Part shown: positions 11,985 through 22,264 of the stretch, one piece after another | Layout: every line of letters starts with the position of its first letter | Numbering within the stretch: position 1 is the first letter of the stretch | Source: Caprella mutica | Taxonomy: Eukaryota; Arthropoda; Malacostraca; Amphipoda; Caprellidae | Direction of reading: 5' to 3' | Assembly (NCBI GenBank): GCA_947561585.1 | Contig: CANNZV010002346.1 | Span: forward strand, 1 to 64,000 | DNA length: 64,000 nucleotides | Notes under the pieces: generated by a model | Database searches by the model: none | Seen by the model: the letters and a program-made list of their open reading frames with translations, nothing else | Told to the model about the DNA's origin: nothing | Translations under genes and position numbers: made by a program

Positions 11985-12680
11985 CTACAATTGATACTGA
12001 TTTTTGTAGTTGCGTTCTTGAATGCTTTCACCAAATACTTTCTTAATATTTCCTATAATGTGGTTTGAGTTGGGGCTCTGAGCAACCAAACTCATAAGAG
12101 GAACTCCTTAACTTTCAATGAATGATTTCGCAGTTATCGCCATGTGACAAAGTTATTGTCTTGCATTAAACTTTGTGGTTGAATATCGAATTACTGCAAA
12201 TAAAGACTGTAATAGTGAATGAGAAGTTGATTATGAACTGCCACGTTGATCACCTTTATGCAGACTGTTCCCGCTGCAAGAGTAGTACCATCACGCTGCC
12301 GCCTCCATGTTTCACTGTTTACTTCATGGACAGTCGTTCACCAACACTACGCCGTACATATATTTAGCCGTCACTAACGTCTACAGTAAACCTCGATTCG
12401 TAGCTGAAATGGAATATGGACCAGTGTGCCATTCGAACAAACCACATGCTCATGGGAGAAATTAATCCTTGTTCTTTGACTCTTTTTTTTTTGCATATCA
12501 TAGGCTTTGATATCCATCGATATCCTGACTTTTTTCATCTCGGAATGGTCCTTTTTATCACCATGGCACGGTGTTCTCTTGACGTAAGTCTTTGTGGTCT
12601 ACATGATCTGCGTTTTGCATCAATTGAACAACTCTTTTTAAAAATAATAATACAAATGTGCACAATTTTGCTAGGTCCTT
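11985..12680 (-). pseudogene. Decayed Tc1-like transposase
   Basis: Minus-strand translation, with frame changes and stops, lines up in order with a Tc1-family transposase. It starts with a helix-turn-helix linker part (KRRSCRPQRLTSREHRAMV). Then comes FHFSYESRFTVDVSDG, equivalent to the FSDESRF motif with the first catalytic Asp changed to Tyr. Next are VRRSVGER and VKHGGGSVMV (about 12287-12317), then QDNNF (about 12150-12163), equivalent to QQDND with the second Asp kept. The C-terminal part reads VKEFLL*VWLLRAPTQTTL*EILRKYL, equivalent to the WPxQSPDLNPIENLW block with the Glu kept. At least four stops and several frameshifts make it inactive. Cut-and-paste DNA transposition is the family function. 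Terminal repeats were not found. Confidence 0.9.
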
Positions 12681-12789
12681 CTACGATGCTTTATATTTCA
12701 AATGTTGACCTTCCATTCTTGTGATGGGACAAAATGAGACGTTTTTCTCAGAGTGATACTTTTCTTCTGCGTAGAAGGTGTTATCACTG

Positions 12790-13260
12790 CGTGTGTTTTG
12801 TTCCAATCGTTTGATAACCTATGATAACAATTTCATACATTTAGTTTTTAACTTTTTACTCGATGTCTTTTTTCGGCCTTTTATAGCAATTGTTCAATAT
12901 TTTGTTGATTATATTATTTGTTTCATCTGTAGCATACACCCTCATGATTTATTTTTGATAATTTCCCGTATTTTTGTTGACTCGTTCCTCTGGAAAAAAC
13001 ATAAATGTTAAACTTTTTTCACTTTCACATAAAGCATTTTATATATAAATTAGAATAAAACAGCTTAAAATATTACAACTACATCAATATGATAACACTA
13101 TAATATTTTTTTTAAAAGGATACTGAATATGTATTGAAAGTGTAACTAATTTTATTGATGCATCATCAGTTTTTTTTTTCACCTTAAACGTCTGAAAATC
13201 CTGTTCGAAATCTTATGATATACAGATATTCAGTTTCCATTCCAATAAGAAACTTCCAAA
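12790..13260. other. AT-rich DNA, possible Tc1 5' remainder
   Basis: The remaining N-terminal part of the Tc1 relic should lie here, but I could not align it. Nothing else seen. Confidence 0.35.
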
Positions 13261-13565
13261 TGGAATTCAGTTCCAAGCTGTTGAAGATGAATTGGACAAA
13301 GAATAAAAAGGACATTTCGAAAGTGTAAGACTGAAAATTTGGAGCTGTAGCCTTTTATTCCAGACACAAACTCCATTTGATGAACTGACAGAAAAGTGAG
13401 GAATAATTGGATAAACCCAGATGGAGATCACCTCACCGTTTTCTCTTTTAACCAATTTGAGAGTTTCAATTCAGGTCATTTTTCTAAATTGAGGCAGACA
13501 AGCCACTCAAAATATAGTTTTATTCAAGCCACCAGCTTTCAGAAGTAATAACTAGGATAATAGTA

Positions 13566-13694
13566 ATGGAAATGCAATTAAATTGGTTGGTGTGCTTACT
13601 GATTTCATTAGGACATTCGTCAACACATTGGACTGGCGATTGCTGTTCGAATGAAGTTATTAGTTTAGAGACAACTCTCTGCATATCATGTTAA
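13566..13694 (+). CDS. Small ORF with signal-peptide-like start
   Basis: A 42-codon frame from ATG to TAA. The N-terminus MEMQLNWLVCLLISLGHSS has a short polar head, a hydrophobic core and small residues where a signal peptidase would cut. The rest (HWTGDCCSNEVISLETTLC and a final CISC) is Cys-rich. It could be a small secreted peptide or a first exon, or chance. The ATG has A at -3. No homologue recognised. Confidence 0.25.
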   Translation: MEMQLNWLVCLLISLGHSSTHWTGDCCSNEVISLETTLCISC

Positions 13695-13699
13695 TAGGA

Positions 13700-14060
13700 C
13701 TGTCACTCTCTATCACCTATTTCTGTTTCGCTAAGTAATTAACATAATGAAAATATTCAAATTGGAATTTAAAAAAGAATTTTGCATGTCAACAGTTATA
13801 AAATTGAGATAAATTCGAATTTTTATACTATAATGTTTAATATATTTTTTAAATATTTAATTTTATTCATCAAATAAACGTTGTGAAAATGATAATTAAA
13901 CAAAATAAATGTATTTAATAAGAAACATGAATTAAAATGATGCAAATGAAATTTAATGTATGAAATTTCTAAAAATTATTAGATTAAAATGCAAAATTAA
14001 AATATTAATAAAATGATAAATTATAATAGTCCATTAGTAATTATTCACCTTCAATATATC
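13700..14060. other. Very AT-rich DNA
   Basis: Low-complexity A/T sequence without features. Confidence 0.6.
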
Positions 14061-14557
14061 ATTAGAATGATTATCCTTGCTTAAGGTAAATAAATTACTT
14101 AGCAAAAAATAAGCCAACATGGCTGTTATATGTTGAGACCCTCTTCTCCCAAGATATTGCCAATATGTTAATCAAGTTTCAACCATATAATGTTGATACC
14201 CTATATATTAATCAGGTTGGGCCAATATGACAATTCAATGAGATGGATTCATCACATAGAACCAAGCTTCTCTTGAGGTAACATTCCATGAGAATGGAAA
14301 ACCACATCAGGCCAATGTATAGTTTCTAAGCTACTTTTCAGTCTGCTATCTCTTGCCTATCTAACCATCCCTGTGCCCATGTTGGCACAAAGTGTCATCG
14401 TTGCTTGTGAAATGTGTCTGTTTTTGTATATTTCACAGCCTGGATATTACATGCACAAACTTACGCTGTTATCGCTCAAACTGATGTAATTGTCAAAACT
14501 ACAAGCTCATCATCTCATTCTGTGATTTTTAAAGTGTGTTATGTGTTAACCCTTTAC

Positions 14558-14570
14558 CCCCCCCCCCCCT
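14558..14570 (+). repeat. Poly-C tract
   Basis: A run of about 13 C in AT-rich DNA; homopolymer length here is prone to sequencing error. Confidence 0.8.
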
Positions 14571-15100
14571 ACTTGTAAACAATATATCAAACATTCATTT
14601 ATGATCCAATTAAAGCTCTCATATAATAAATCTACTAAGAGATTTTATATCACAGAGACCAGAGAGTAACTGCGTATTGATTCATCAAGGACAATCCTAA
14701 TACTAAATTATTTAATTTTAGACTACAGAGTATGAATATTGAAAAGAAATAGTTCTGCTCATTGATAAATGAGACGCTAATATATTCTTTATCCCTTACA
14801 TCACAACTCTAATTCAATGGTAGCGCAATAAACACCATAATTATATAGTTCTCTGCACAATATCACGGCGTGCATTATTCTGCTCACAATTGGCTGTAGT
14901 GAGATAGAAACCAAACGGGTAATTAGATTTAGATTAATGCACATATAAATTGCTATTGAAAACAGATTCTCTCATCGAGTCTGATCATTAAAAAGCTAAC
15001 AAATGTCCTAATAAATTTAACTAGAATTGATGGTTTCAAAGCTACAGCCTCTGCCTGGAGGCTACACTCTATAATTTACTCTATATTGGAAGAAACTAAA
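14571..15100. other. AT-rich DNA, nothing recognised
   Basis: No repeats or coding-like frames seen. Confidence 0.55.
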
Positions 15101-15147
15101 TATACTCACCTCAGAAAATAGTGAGAGAGAAGACTGATCAATTGGCT

Positions 15148-15262
15148 TTGTAAAATAAGCATTGAATAATGCAATAAGCATTGTACAATAAGCATTGAAC
15201 ATAGCAATAAGCATTGAACATAGCAATAAGCATTGTACATAACCATTATGTTTTACAATAAG
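15148..15262. repeat. 19-bp minisatellite (AATAAGCATTGAACATAGC)
   Basis: About six copies. On the minus strand the repeat encodes MLIAMFNAYC-type peptides and is followed by a good donor (CTGAG|GTGAGTATA at 15109), so a frame with a hydrophobic start runs through it. The repeat explains the frame. Confidence 0.85.
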
Positions 15263-15784
15263 CATTTAACCGAAACTGTTAATTGATAAATTAACATCAA
15301 ATTCAGACTCTTTTCTTTGATAGTACAATAAGCATTGAGCAATAAATATTTTATTATGAGCATTGATTATATCAATGAATCTAGATATCAAACATTAGCG
15401 TGACGTCATAGCTCAAATATTTTGTTTCATTGTCATATGGATGATACCAAAAATTGAACGATAAATAATTGAAACTCGATCCAATTGTCAGGTTTCTTTT
15501 TCAATACTTAACAGTTAATTAATATTTATTTTTCTTTGTCATTTGAAGCAAAGAGAAGAAAATTTGGGGAAAATACAGTTTGTTATATTAGAGTCTGTTG
15601 ACAGGCTACAGAAGCACTGTGAATTCTTTTTTAATTTAAAAATCATTCTTTCTAATTTGGTTTGATGTCTAATAGTCATGTACATGCAATGCACCAACTG
15701 TAGATATTCATTGGAAAATGGTATAAAAAACTGCTGTTTATTACAGTTAATATAATAAGATGGTTGGGAAAAGTATAGGTAATT
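15263..15784. other. AT-rich DNA
   Basis: One further AATAAGCATTGAGC copy near 15330, otherwise featureless. Confidence 0.5.
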
Positions 15785-16326
15785 ATTATGCATTGCTACA
15801 GTTGCCATGCATTACTACAGTTGCCATGCATTGCTACAGTTGCCATACATTGCTACAGTTACCATGCATTGCTACAGTTACCATGCATTGCTACAGTTGT
15901 CATGCATTGCTACAGTTACCATGCATTGCTACAGTTGCCATGCATTGCTACAGTTGCCATGCATTGCTACAGTTGCCATGCATTGCTACAGTTGCCATGC
16001 ATTGCTACAGTTGCCATACATTGCTACAGTTACCATGCATTGCTACAGTTACCATGCATTGCTACAGTTACCATACATTGCTACAGTTGTCATGCATTGC
16101 TACAGTTGCCATGCATTGCTACAGTTACCATGCATTGCTACAGTTGTCATGCATTGCTACAGTTGCCATGTATTGCTACAGTTGCCATGCATTGCTACAG
16201 TTACCATGCATTGCTACAGTTGTCATGCATTGCTACAGTTGCCATGTATTGCTACAGTTACCATGCATTGCTACAGTTGTCATGCATTGCTACAGTTGCC
16301 ATGCATTGCTACAGTTGCCATGTAAA
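15785..16326. repeat. 19-bp satellite (GCCATGCATTGCTACAGTT)
   Basis: About 28 tandem copies with few variants (GTCATG, ACCATG, CATACATTG). Because 19 is one more than a multiple of three, all three plus frames are open, giving spurious 170-200 codon ORFs. The unit contains the palindrome ATGCAT. The array resumes at 16993 and again in fragments at 17490-17516. Confidence 0.97.
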
Positions 16327-16352
16327 AGATTCAAACTCAACGGGAAATCCAT

Positions 16353-16990
16353 ATTATTATGAGGTTATTTAAACTTAATGTTGAAGGTTTTATCAGGACC
16401 AAGAGGATAAATAGGACCAAGAGGACACATAGAATCGGGAGGACACATATAGACAACAAGACACATAGGATCAATGGGACACACATAAGAATAAGTAATG
16501 CATACGAATAGAGAACACAAATGGAATATAGGACACACATAGAAACTATAGTAATAATAATAAAATGTATATATATAATGAAAAAATAATAATGATAATT
16601 TTAATAAGGTGCAGAAAAATGAACAAAAAGAAGAAGACATATAGTTATAGAGGTTGACCGTTTTTTATCGCGCCTCTATAGCTTGTTACAAATATAAAGA
16701 AAGTAGAATTTTTCTAGAGAATGAATGTTGTCAACAGTAGCTATAGGTAGTATCAAATTTTCAAATTTTGGTTTTATATTTCGATTTTTATTAAATTAAT
16801 TAAAAAAAAATTTAAAAAATAGATAGCTGAAATAGAAAGACAGTATCCAACATACAACCATTGGTCATAAAGTTCATTGTCAGGTCCAGGTTTTCCACCT
16901 TTCTCCTGATGATGAATAGACATCTTTCTATTCGAAAGCTTGAAACCTGATAAAACCTTCAACGTTGAGTTTAAATAACCTCATAATAAT
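16353..16990. mobile_element. 638-bp inverted-repeat element inside the 19-bp satellite
   Basis: ATTATTATGAGGTTATTTAA at 16353 is repeated in inverted orientation ending at 16990; the arms are about 45 bp (16353-16398 and 16946-16990) and differ by two bases. Satellite lies on both sides, so this is an insertion. Inside is a degenerate ~18-bp repeat (AGGACACATAGAATCGG type, 16395-16545). The right part has CTGATGA, a 7-bp stem (GAATAGA/TCTATTC) and GAAA (16905-16937). No transposase and no clear target duplication. Partial inverted ends occur in Penelope-like elements and MITEs, and I cannot choose between them. Confidence 0.75.
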
Positions 16991-16992
16991 TT

Positions 16993-17064
16993 TGCTACAG
17001 TTGCCATGCATTGCTACAGTTACCATGCATTGCTACAGTTGCCATGGTTTGCTACAGTTGCCAT
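16993..17064. repeat. Continuation of 19-bp satellite
   Basis: Four copies of the TGCTACAGTTGCCATG unit between two insertions. The last copies read TTGCCATGGTT. Confidence 0.93.
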
Positions 17065-17489
17065 GGTTTTAGGAAATTTCGGCCTTGGAAAATTTGGTCT
17101 CAGTTTATAATGGTGTTATTAAAAACAGTAATAGGGAAAGATAAAATTATGAGTACTAAAATGTCTAGTGTATTTATTAAAAGTGGATCATATCTATTAA
17201 CCATTATAAAATGATACGTAATTTTAACGTATTTTGACATTTTTTTAACATGACATTCGACCGGAAAATTCGGTCTCGGAATATTCGGTAACAGGTATAA
17301 ATAAAACTTATGAATTAGATGTATTGGGGAACCCCAATGACAGGTTATTAAACAATCATGATGTGCGCAGTACAACAAACTAGCTGATACAGCAAACTGC
17401 ATAACGTTTATTTATGTTGAGCAGTCATTTATTATTCTGAGACCGAAATTTCAAGATTGATTATTCCGAGACCGAAATTTCCGGCCACC
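17065..17489. mobile_element. Foldback-type element copy 1 (425 bp)
   Basis: The left end GGTTTTAGGAAATTTCGG and the inverted right end GGTGGCCGGAAATTTCGG are flanked by a 9-bp direct repeat AGTTGCCAT (17056-17064, 17490-17498). The host site is the 19-bp satellite, which itself contains AGTTGCCAT, so the duplication is weaker evidence here than in the other copies. The arms carry repeats of GAAATTTCGGTCTCGGAATA (left 1-2, right 2, one internal at 17259-17290). No coding sequence. Confidence 0.72.
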
Positions 17490-17689
17490 AGTTGCCATGT
17501 ATGTTGTCATGTATTGCTCTAGTAGCGAACGTCAAATATCCTATTCAGTAATTATAGAATATGTTCAATTTAAATAACAAAAAAGTAGTAATAAAATGGT
17601 GTAAAAGCGTATCGTGGATTTCAAATCATATCTAAATTATAAACGCGGCAATTTTTGATGACATCATCAAGGCAGCTTTGATGTTTCTA

Positions 17690-18810
17690 TTATGTGCTAC
17701 ATGTGATACAGCAAACTGCATTACCATTTGATGTAGTAATAGTGCTACATGTGGTGTAGTAAACTGCATTGCCATTTGATGTAGTAATAGTGCTACATAT
17801 GGTGTAGTAAACTGCATTGCCATTTGATGTAGTAATAGTGCTACATAAGATGTAGCAAATTGCATTGCCATATGATGTATTAATAGTGCTACATGTGGTG
17901 TAGTAAACTGCATTGCCATTTGATGTATTAATAGTGCTACATATGATGTAGTAAACTGCATTGCCATTTGATGTATTAATAGTGCTACATATGATGTAGT
18001 AAACTGCATTGCCATTTGATGTAGTAATAGTGCTACATAAGATGTAGCAAATTGCATTGCCATATGATGTATTAATAGTGCTACATGTGGTGTAGTAAAC
18101 TGCATTGCCATTTGATGTATTAATAGTGCTACATATGATGTAGTAAACTGCATTGCCATTTGATGTATTAATAGTGCTACATATGATGTAGTAAACTGCA
18201 TTGCCATTTGATGTAGTAACAGTGCTACATATGGTGTAGTAAACTGCATTACCATATGATGTAGTAATAGTGCTACATATGGTGTAGCAAACTGCATTGC
18301 CATTTGATGTAGTAATAGTGTTACATATGGTGTAGCAAATGCATTGCCATATGATGTAGTAATAGTGCTACATAAGATGTAGCAAATTGCATTGCCATAT
18401 GATGTATTAATAGTGCTACATGTGGTGTAGTAAACTGCATTGCCATTTGATGTATTAATAGTGCTACATATGATGTAGTAAACTGCATTGCCATTTGATG
18501 TATTAATAGTGCTACATATGATGTAGTAAACTGCATTGCCATTTGATGTAGTAACAGTGCTACATATGGTGTAGTAAACTGCATTGCCATATGATGTAGT
18601 AATAGTGCTACATAAGATGTAGCAAACTGCATTACCATATGATGTAGTAATAGTGCTACATATGGTGTAGCAAACTGCCTTGCCATTTGATGTAGTAATA
18701 GTGCTACATATGGTGTAGCAAATGCATTGCCATATGATGTAGTAATAGTGCTACATATGGTGTAGCAAATGCATTGCCATATGATTTAGTAATAGTGCTA
18801 CATATGACAG
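17690..18810. repeat. 48-bp satellite with a 192-bp higher-order period
   Basis: About 23 copies of GTAGTAATAGTGCTACATAT followed by GGTGTAGTAAACTGCATTGCCATTTGAT. Because 48 is divisible by 3, the minus strand reads MAMQFTTPYVALLLHQ repeatedly without stops for 223 and 121 codons; this is a repeat effect. The marker variant CTACATAAGA recurs at 17841, 18033 (192 bp, four monomers) and 18368. ATGTAG and CTACAT form an inverted pair in each unit. Confidence 0.96.
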
Positions 18811-19585
18811 GAAGTGTAGATTTTTAGAAAATGCAAATTTATAAATCTAACTCGAAAAAAGCCTAACTTGTAGAAAAGTGAATTTCATAGGAATGATGAG
18901 GATGGACCTTCGGAAAAGAATAATAATTTGAGGAATACAAATCAAAAAGGAATTACTAATAATCATCCAAATAATTTTAAATTCAGGTCGCACGCGTATG
19001 CAGTTTCTCGAAATTACGATCTGTATGAATGGCGCTGCGAAAAAACAATTGAAAGTATGAAACAATTGAAAACAATTGAAAGTGGAAATATGAATTCAGT
19101 TTAAATTACAGGTATCAAGCTATAATTATTTGGTGATAGTGTCATTTAAAGTGCTTAACATCATTAATACTGATTTGTTTTGCAAATTTAAATTTTTAAT
19201 GAAACATATTTATTTTTATGAAAATTTTACTTATGCTTTCAGTAATTTATATACTCAAAGAATAGATGTTTTCCAAAGTCCATTCGTAAGATACCATATA
19301 TATTATATACCCATGGAATATTATTTTATTTTCTGGTAGAGCGAGTTCTTATGCTATATGAACTTTATTGTTATTTAATTTACAATTAGATGAGATAAAA
19401 CCTTGTTATGTAACCTTATTCTTTTCAAAAATAATTGAATTATTCATCTAACGTATATTTAAATTATAATAACTTATGATCATATAATCGCATTAAAAAG
19501 ACTTCTAAATTAATGGAATAACACGACTATAATAGCATAGTACACAGAGAAAAAAGTTTACTCATATTTAATGGGTCAACAATTT
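18811..19585. other. AT-rich DNA between satellites
   Basis: No coding-like frame; several copies of AACAATTGAAA near 19045-19080. Confidence 0.5.
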
Positions 19586-19589
19586 ATGC

Positions 19590-20145
19590 TTTGAATCAAT
19601 TTATTACGTGAGTTGGTTTGACTATATTCATGTTTTCATGTGTGTCAAAACAACTATGACGTGTGTGTCACCAAACATAGTTAATTCAAATCATTTTATG
19701 GATTGAATCAACTTACTATGAGAGTTGGAGTTACATTTTGGGAGTTTGAACATATGTTAAAACAACTAGGACATAGTGTGTTGAAGTAACTCACAAAGAT
19801 TGTCAATTCAATGTATCTGGTGTATGAATTAACTTACTATGAGAGTTGACGCTACTTTTTTAAGTTTAGGTGCGAGTTAAATCAACTATGACATAGTGTG
19901 TTATAGTAACCCACAAAGACTGTTAATCCAGTGTATTCTGCAGTGTATGAATTAACTACTATGAGAGTTGGCGCTACTTTTTTGTAAGTTTAGGTAAGAG
20001 TTAAAACAACTATGACATAGTGTGATAATGTAACCCACAAAGACTGTTAATCTTATTTATATGGTGTATAAATTAACGTACTATGAGAGTTAGTGCTACT
20101 TTTTTTTTAAGTTTAGGTGTGAGTTCAATCAAATGAGTATGTGGC
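19590..20145. repeat. ~121-bp satellite, 4-5 diverged copies
   Basis: The phrase CTATGAGAGTTGG(C)GCTAC recurs at about 19716, 19837, 19961 and 20082. Each copy continues with AAGTTTAGGTGCGAGTTAAA, CAACTATGACATAGTGTG and CCCACAAAGACTGTTAAT. Copies differ by several percent and by small indels. Confidence 0.9.
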
Positions 20146-20471
20146 AACTTATGCTTTCCTCAAAGCCAATTAATCGGCTGACACTTTTCAGTTCAAATCT
20201 TGTTTCAAGTGTGTTACGTGTTGAATGTGAACGCTCCTCAATACCATTTTAGTTCAAGTGCAAACAATAGCTAAATATTCTAAAATATTGGTGATTGATA
20301 GTTTGGTGGCTTTATATATGTAGTTATTTGAAGAGCTGATTATCAGTATATAACTTGTATAATAATAAATTTTGATTACTGCCTTCCAGTTTGTAAACTG
20401 ATATCCAAGCTAATTTTCCTATATTATTATTATATGTTATTATAGGCAGTTATTGCGTTGTCCTCAGAATA

Positions 20472-20628
20472 GGGTAAGTTCCAAATTATCAGGCGATTTC
20501 AAATTTTCGGTCACGTATGGAATATAGTATATAGCTACCTAATAGCTAATTAAAATAAAAGTTAATTTAATATAGTTTTTCTTACGCGACCGAAAATGTG
20601 GAGCCGTCCGATATTTCGGAACTTATCC
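20472..20628. mobile_element. 157-bp MITE with TA target site
   Basis: TA is followed by GGGTAAGTTCC at 20472 and the element ends GGAACTTATCC before TA at 20629. The inverted ends extend imperfectly for about 45 bp, to ...ATTTTCGGTCACG and CGCGACCGAAAAT.... TA duplication and terminal repeats fit a non-autonomous Tc1/mariner-type element. No ORF. Confidence 0.8.
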
Positions 20629-20933
20629 TAGTATCTTAAGTAAAGTGGTCTGATAATCTATATATTTTAAAACTAGTTGGTGTACCTATAGGTAGGGTTA
20701 CACAGCCAAATTCGGTTCTTTAATTTCTAATTGTGACCCTATTAAGAGAGTCTCAAAATCATTCTGAAATTAGTTTAGCTATATACTGAATTGTTGAACA
20801 TCATAATTTAAGCTCAATTTATGATAGGTTCTATTCATTTCACGAGTGCCTTGAAGTCATGATGGTTATTAATGTTTCTGAGATAAGAGACCGCAGTTAG
20901 TTAAAGTGCCGCAATTTACCTACTTGACCCTAG

Positions 20934-21003
20934 TTTTCTATGACTGGGAGAACTCCATCCAGGGAGATAGTCGGAGGAGAACACCGTCCAGGGATTTAGC
21001 AGG
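20934..21003 (+). CDS. Possible upstream exon
   Basis: An acceptor-like ACCTACTTGACCCTAG ends at 20933 and an excellent donor (AGG|GTGAGTA) starts at 21004. One frame is open, reading FYDWENSIQGDSRRRTPSRD then LAG. The DNA is itself a degenerate ~29-bp repeat (AGAACTCCATCCAGGGAGAT / AGAACACCGTCCAGGGATTT). Joined to the canonical start of the next exon it meets a stop after two codons, so it is at best a non-coding or alternatively spliced exon. Confidence 0.2.
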
Positions 21004-21283
21004 GTGAGTACACTCCAACCAGAGGTGAGCCTTTTGATATATTATACTTTCTTGGTATTTAAATAAAGTCTACATTATGAGTGTATAATGAACAAAATTA
21101 TGAGGATTAGCTAGAAAAATCCATTGCATCTATTAGAGCTAAATTTATACTGCATCTGAAGATTTATAATTAGTTTAACATTTTATATAAATAATTTACC
21201 TATATGAAAGAATTCTCAGTTAATAATTCTTTTCATTTCTTTATTAATATATGGTTTTCTATATTTTCTGAATCTACTTTCAG

Positions 21284-21690
21284 ATCTTGATGAAGAATTG
21301 TTGAAGTAGATCAACGTCATCAACTATCGGAGTCCTCTTCAATTCCTTTGAATGGTTCAGGAACAATTATGCTAGGTCAAAGTAAGTATTTGAAAATATT
21401 AGATGATTTTTAAATATGTATTTGCAATATGATTAGCTCCTACTTTTTCATATGCTTTTAGGGATTCCAGACATGAAAAGAATATCGAAGCTGTCGCTAT
21501 CTCATCACAAAAGGAAAAAGAGTAGGTGATGTTATTGATAATGTATATGAACGATACTGTGAATTTCTATTCAATATATATTAATATACAAATCCCTTAT
21601 TTCAGGAATTGGCAACCTACAGTCGTGGAAGAAAGTGACAAGAATTCAAATTGTACTTCTAAATAATAAATCTAAAACTTAAATGTTTAT
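21284..21690 (+). CDS. Three-exon spliced transcription unit, 3' end of an unknown gene
   Basis: Exon A 21284-21381 has acceptor CTACTTTCAG and donor AAA|GTAAGTATT. Exon B is 21462-21521 (acceptor CATATGCTTTTAG, donor GTAGGTG). Exon C starts at 21606 (acceptor CCCTTATTTCAG). Introns are 80 and 84 bp, typical for insects. Two frames stay open across both junctions. One starts at an ATG at about 21369 and gives 49 aa, MLGQRIPDMKRISKLSLSHH then KRKKR, with stop at 21680-21682. The other lacks an ATG and reads ...FNSFEWFRNNYARSKDSR, ...SSQKEKENWQPTVVEES, with stop at 21664-21666. AATAAA lies at 21665. Exon A has early stops in all frames if used from 21284, so its first part is non-coding or a later acceptor is used. 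A short basic peptide, a gene 3' end or a long non-coding RNA are all possible. Confidence 0.45.
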
Positions 21691-22255
21691 ATTTCGTTTT
21701 CAATTTGACTTTGGTAATTCTATTAGCATATTTCAATATCAGTGCCTATGAGTAAGCTGAATTGCACTAAAATATGGTTTAGAAGATAAAGGCTTTATCA
21801 TTAATTTATTATTCATTAAGTTATAGTACAATTGCAGCATATCAAAGATTTATCAACTTTTGTAATCTAGCCTGGTTAATTAATTCATCTAGTCTACCTA
21901 TTTATCACTACGTAAAGTTATTTATGTCATCTAACTACTTATTTATAAACTGACCTGATGAGATTACTTATTCAATCTAATCTATTAATTTACAACTGAT
22001 AACCATATATCAATTCATCGGATCGAAAACATTTCAAAAAGCAAGGATAGGTCTAGGTGATCAATTATTTTTTTAAATTAAAATAGTATGCATATCACAG
22101 AAGTAAATGTAGAAAATAAATGTGAACATGTTAGATTTGGTCCTAGAAAATAAATAGTCTAATCTAATTGATACCGGGACCTAACTCGAGATTATAATTT
22201 GATAGAGTAAATAAAGTGACTGAAAAAGTCTTGTAAAAAGTCTGGCTACTGCTAA
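21691..22255. other. AT-rich 3' flank
   Basis: No features seen; short TTAATTAATTCATCTA-like similarities only. Confidence 0.5.
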
Positions 22256-22264
22256 CCAGACCGA

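Noticed and set aside
13267..13455. 62-codon minus ORF
   Set aside because: No ATG and no recognised motif; splice signals weak.
14283..14485. Hydrophobic open frame containing AYLTIPVPMLAQSVIVACEM
   Set aside because: Open for about 65 codons, but no acceptor, good start or homologue; weaker than the listed candidates.
15062..15278. Minus-strand exon with hydrophobic start and excellent donor GTGAGTATA
   Set aside because: Most of the frame is the 19-bp AATAAGCATTG repeat; not enough independent support.
15760..16372. Three overlapping ORFs of 170-200 codons on the plus strand
   Set aside because: They are translations of a 19-bp satellite; a period of 19 opens all frames equally.
17632..18686. 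223- and 121-codon minus-strand ORFs resembling a hydrophobic repeat protein
   Set aside because: The 48-bp monomer is a multiple of three and has no stop in that frame; no start context or other gene signals.
19130..19339. 69-codon plus ORF
   Set aside because: AT-driven composition, no ATG in good context, no family.
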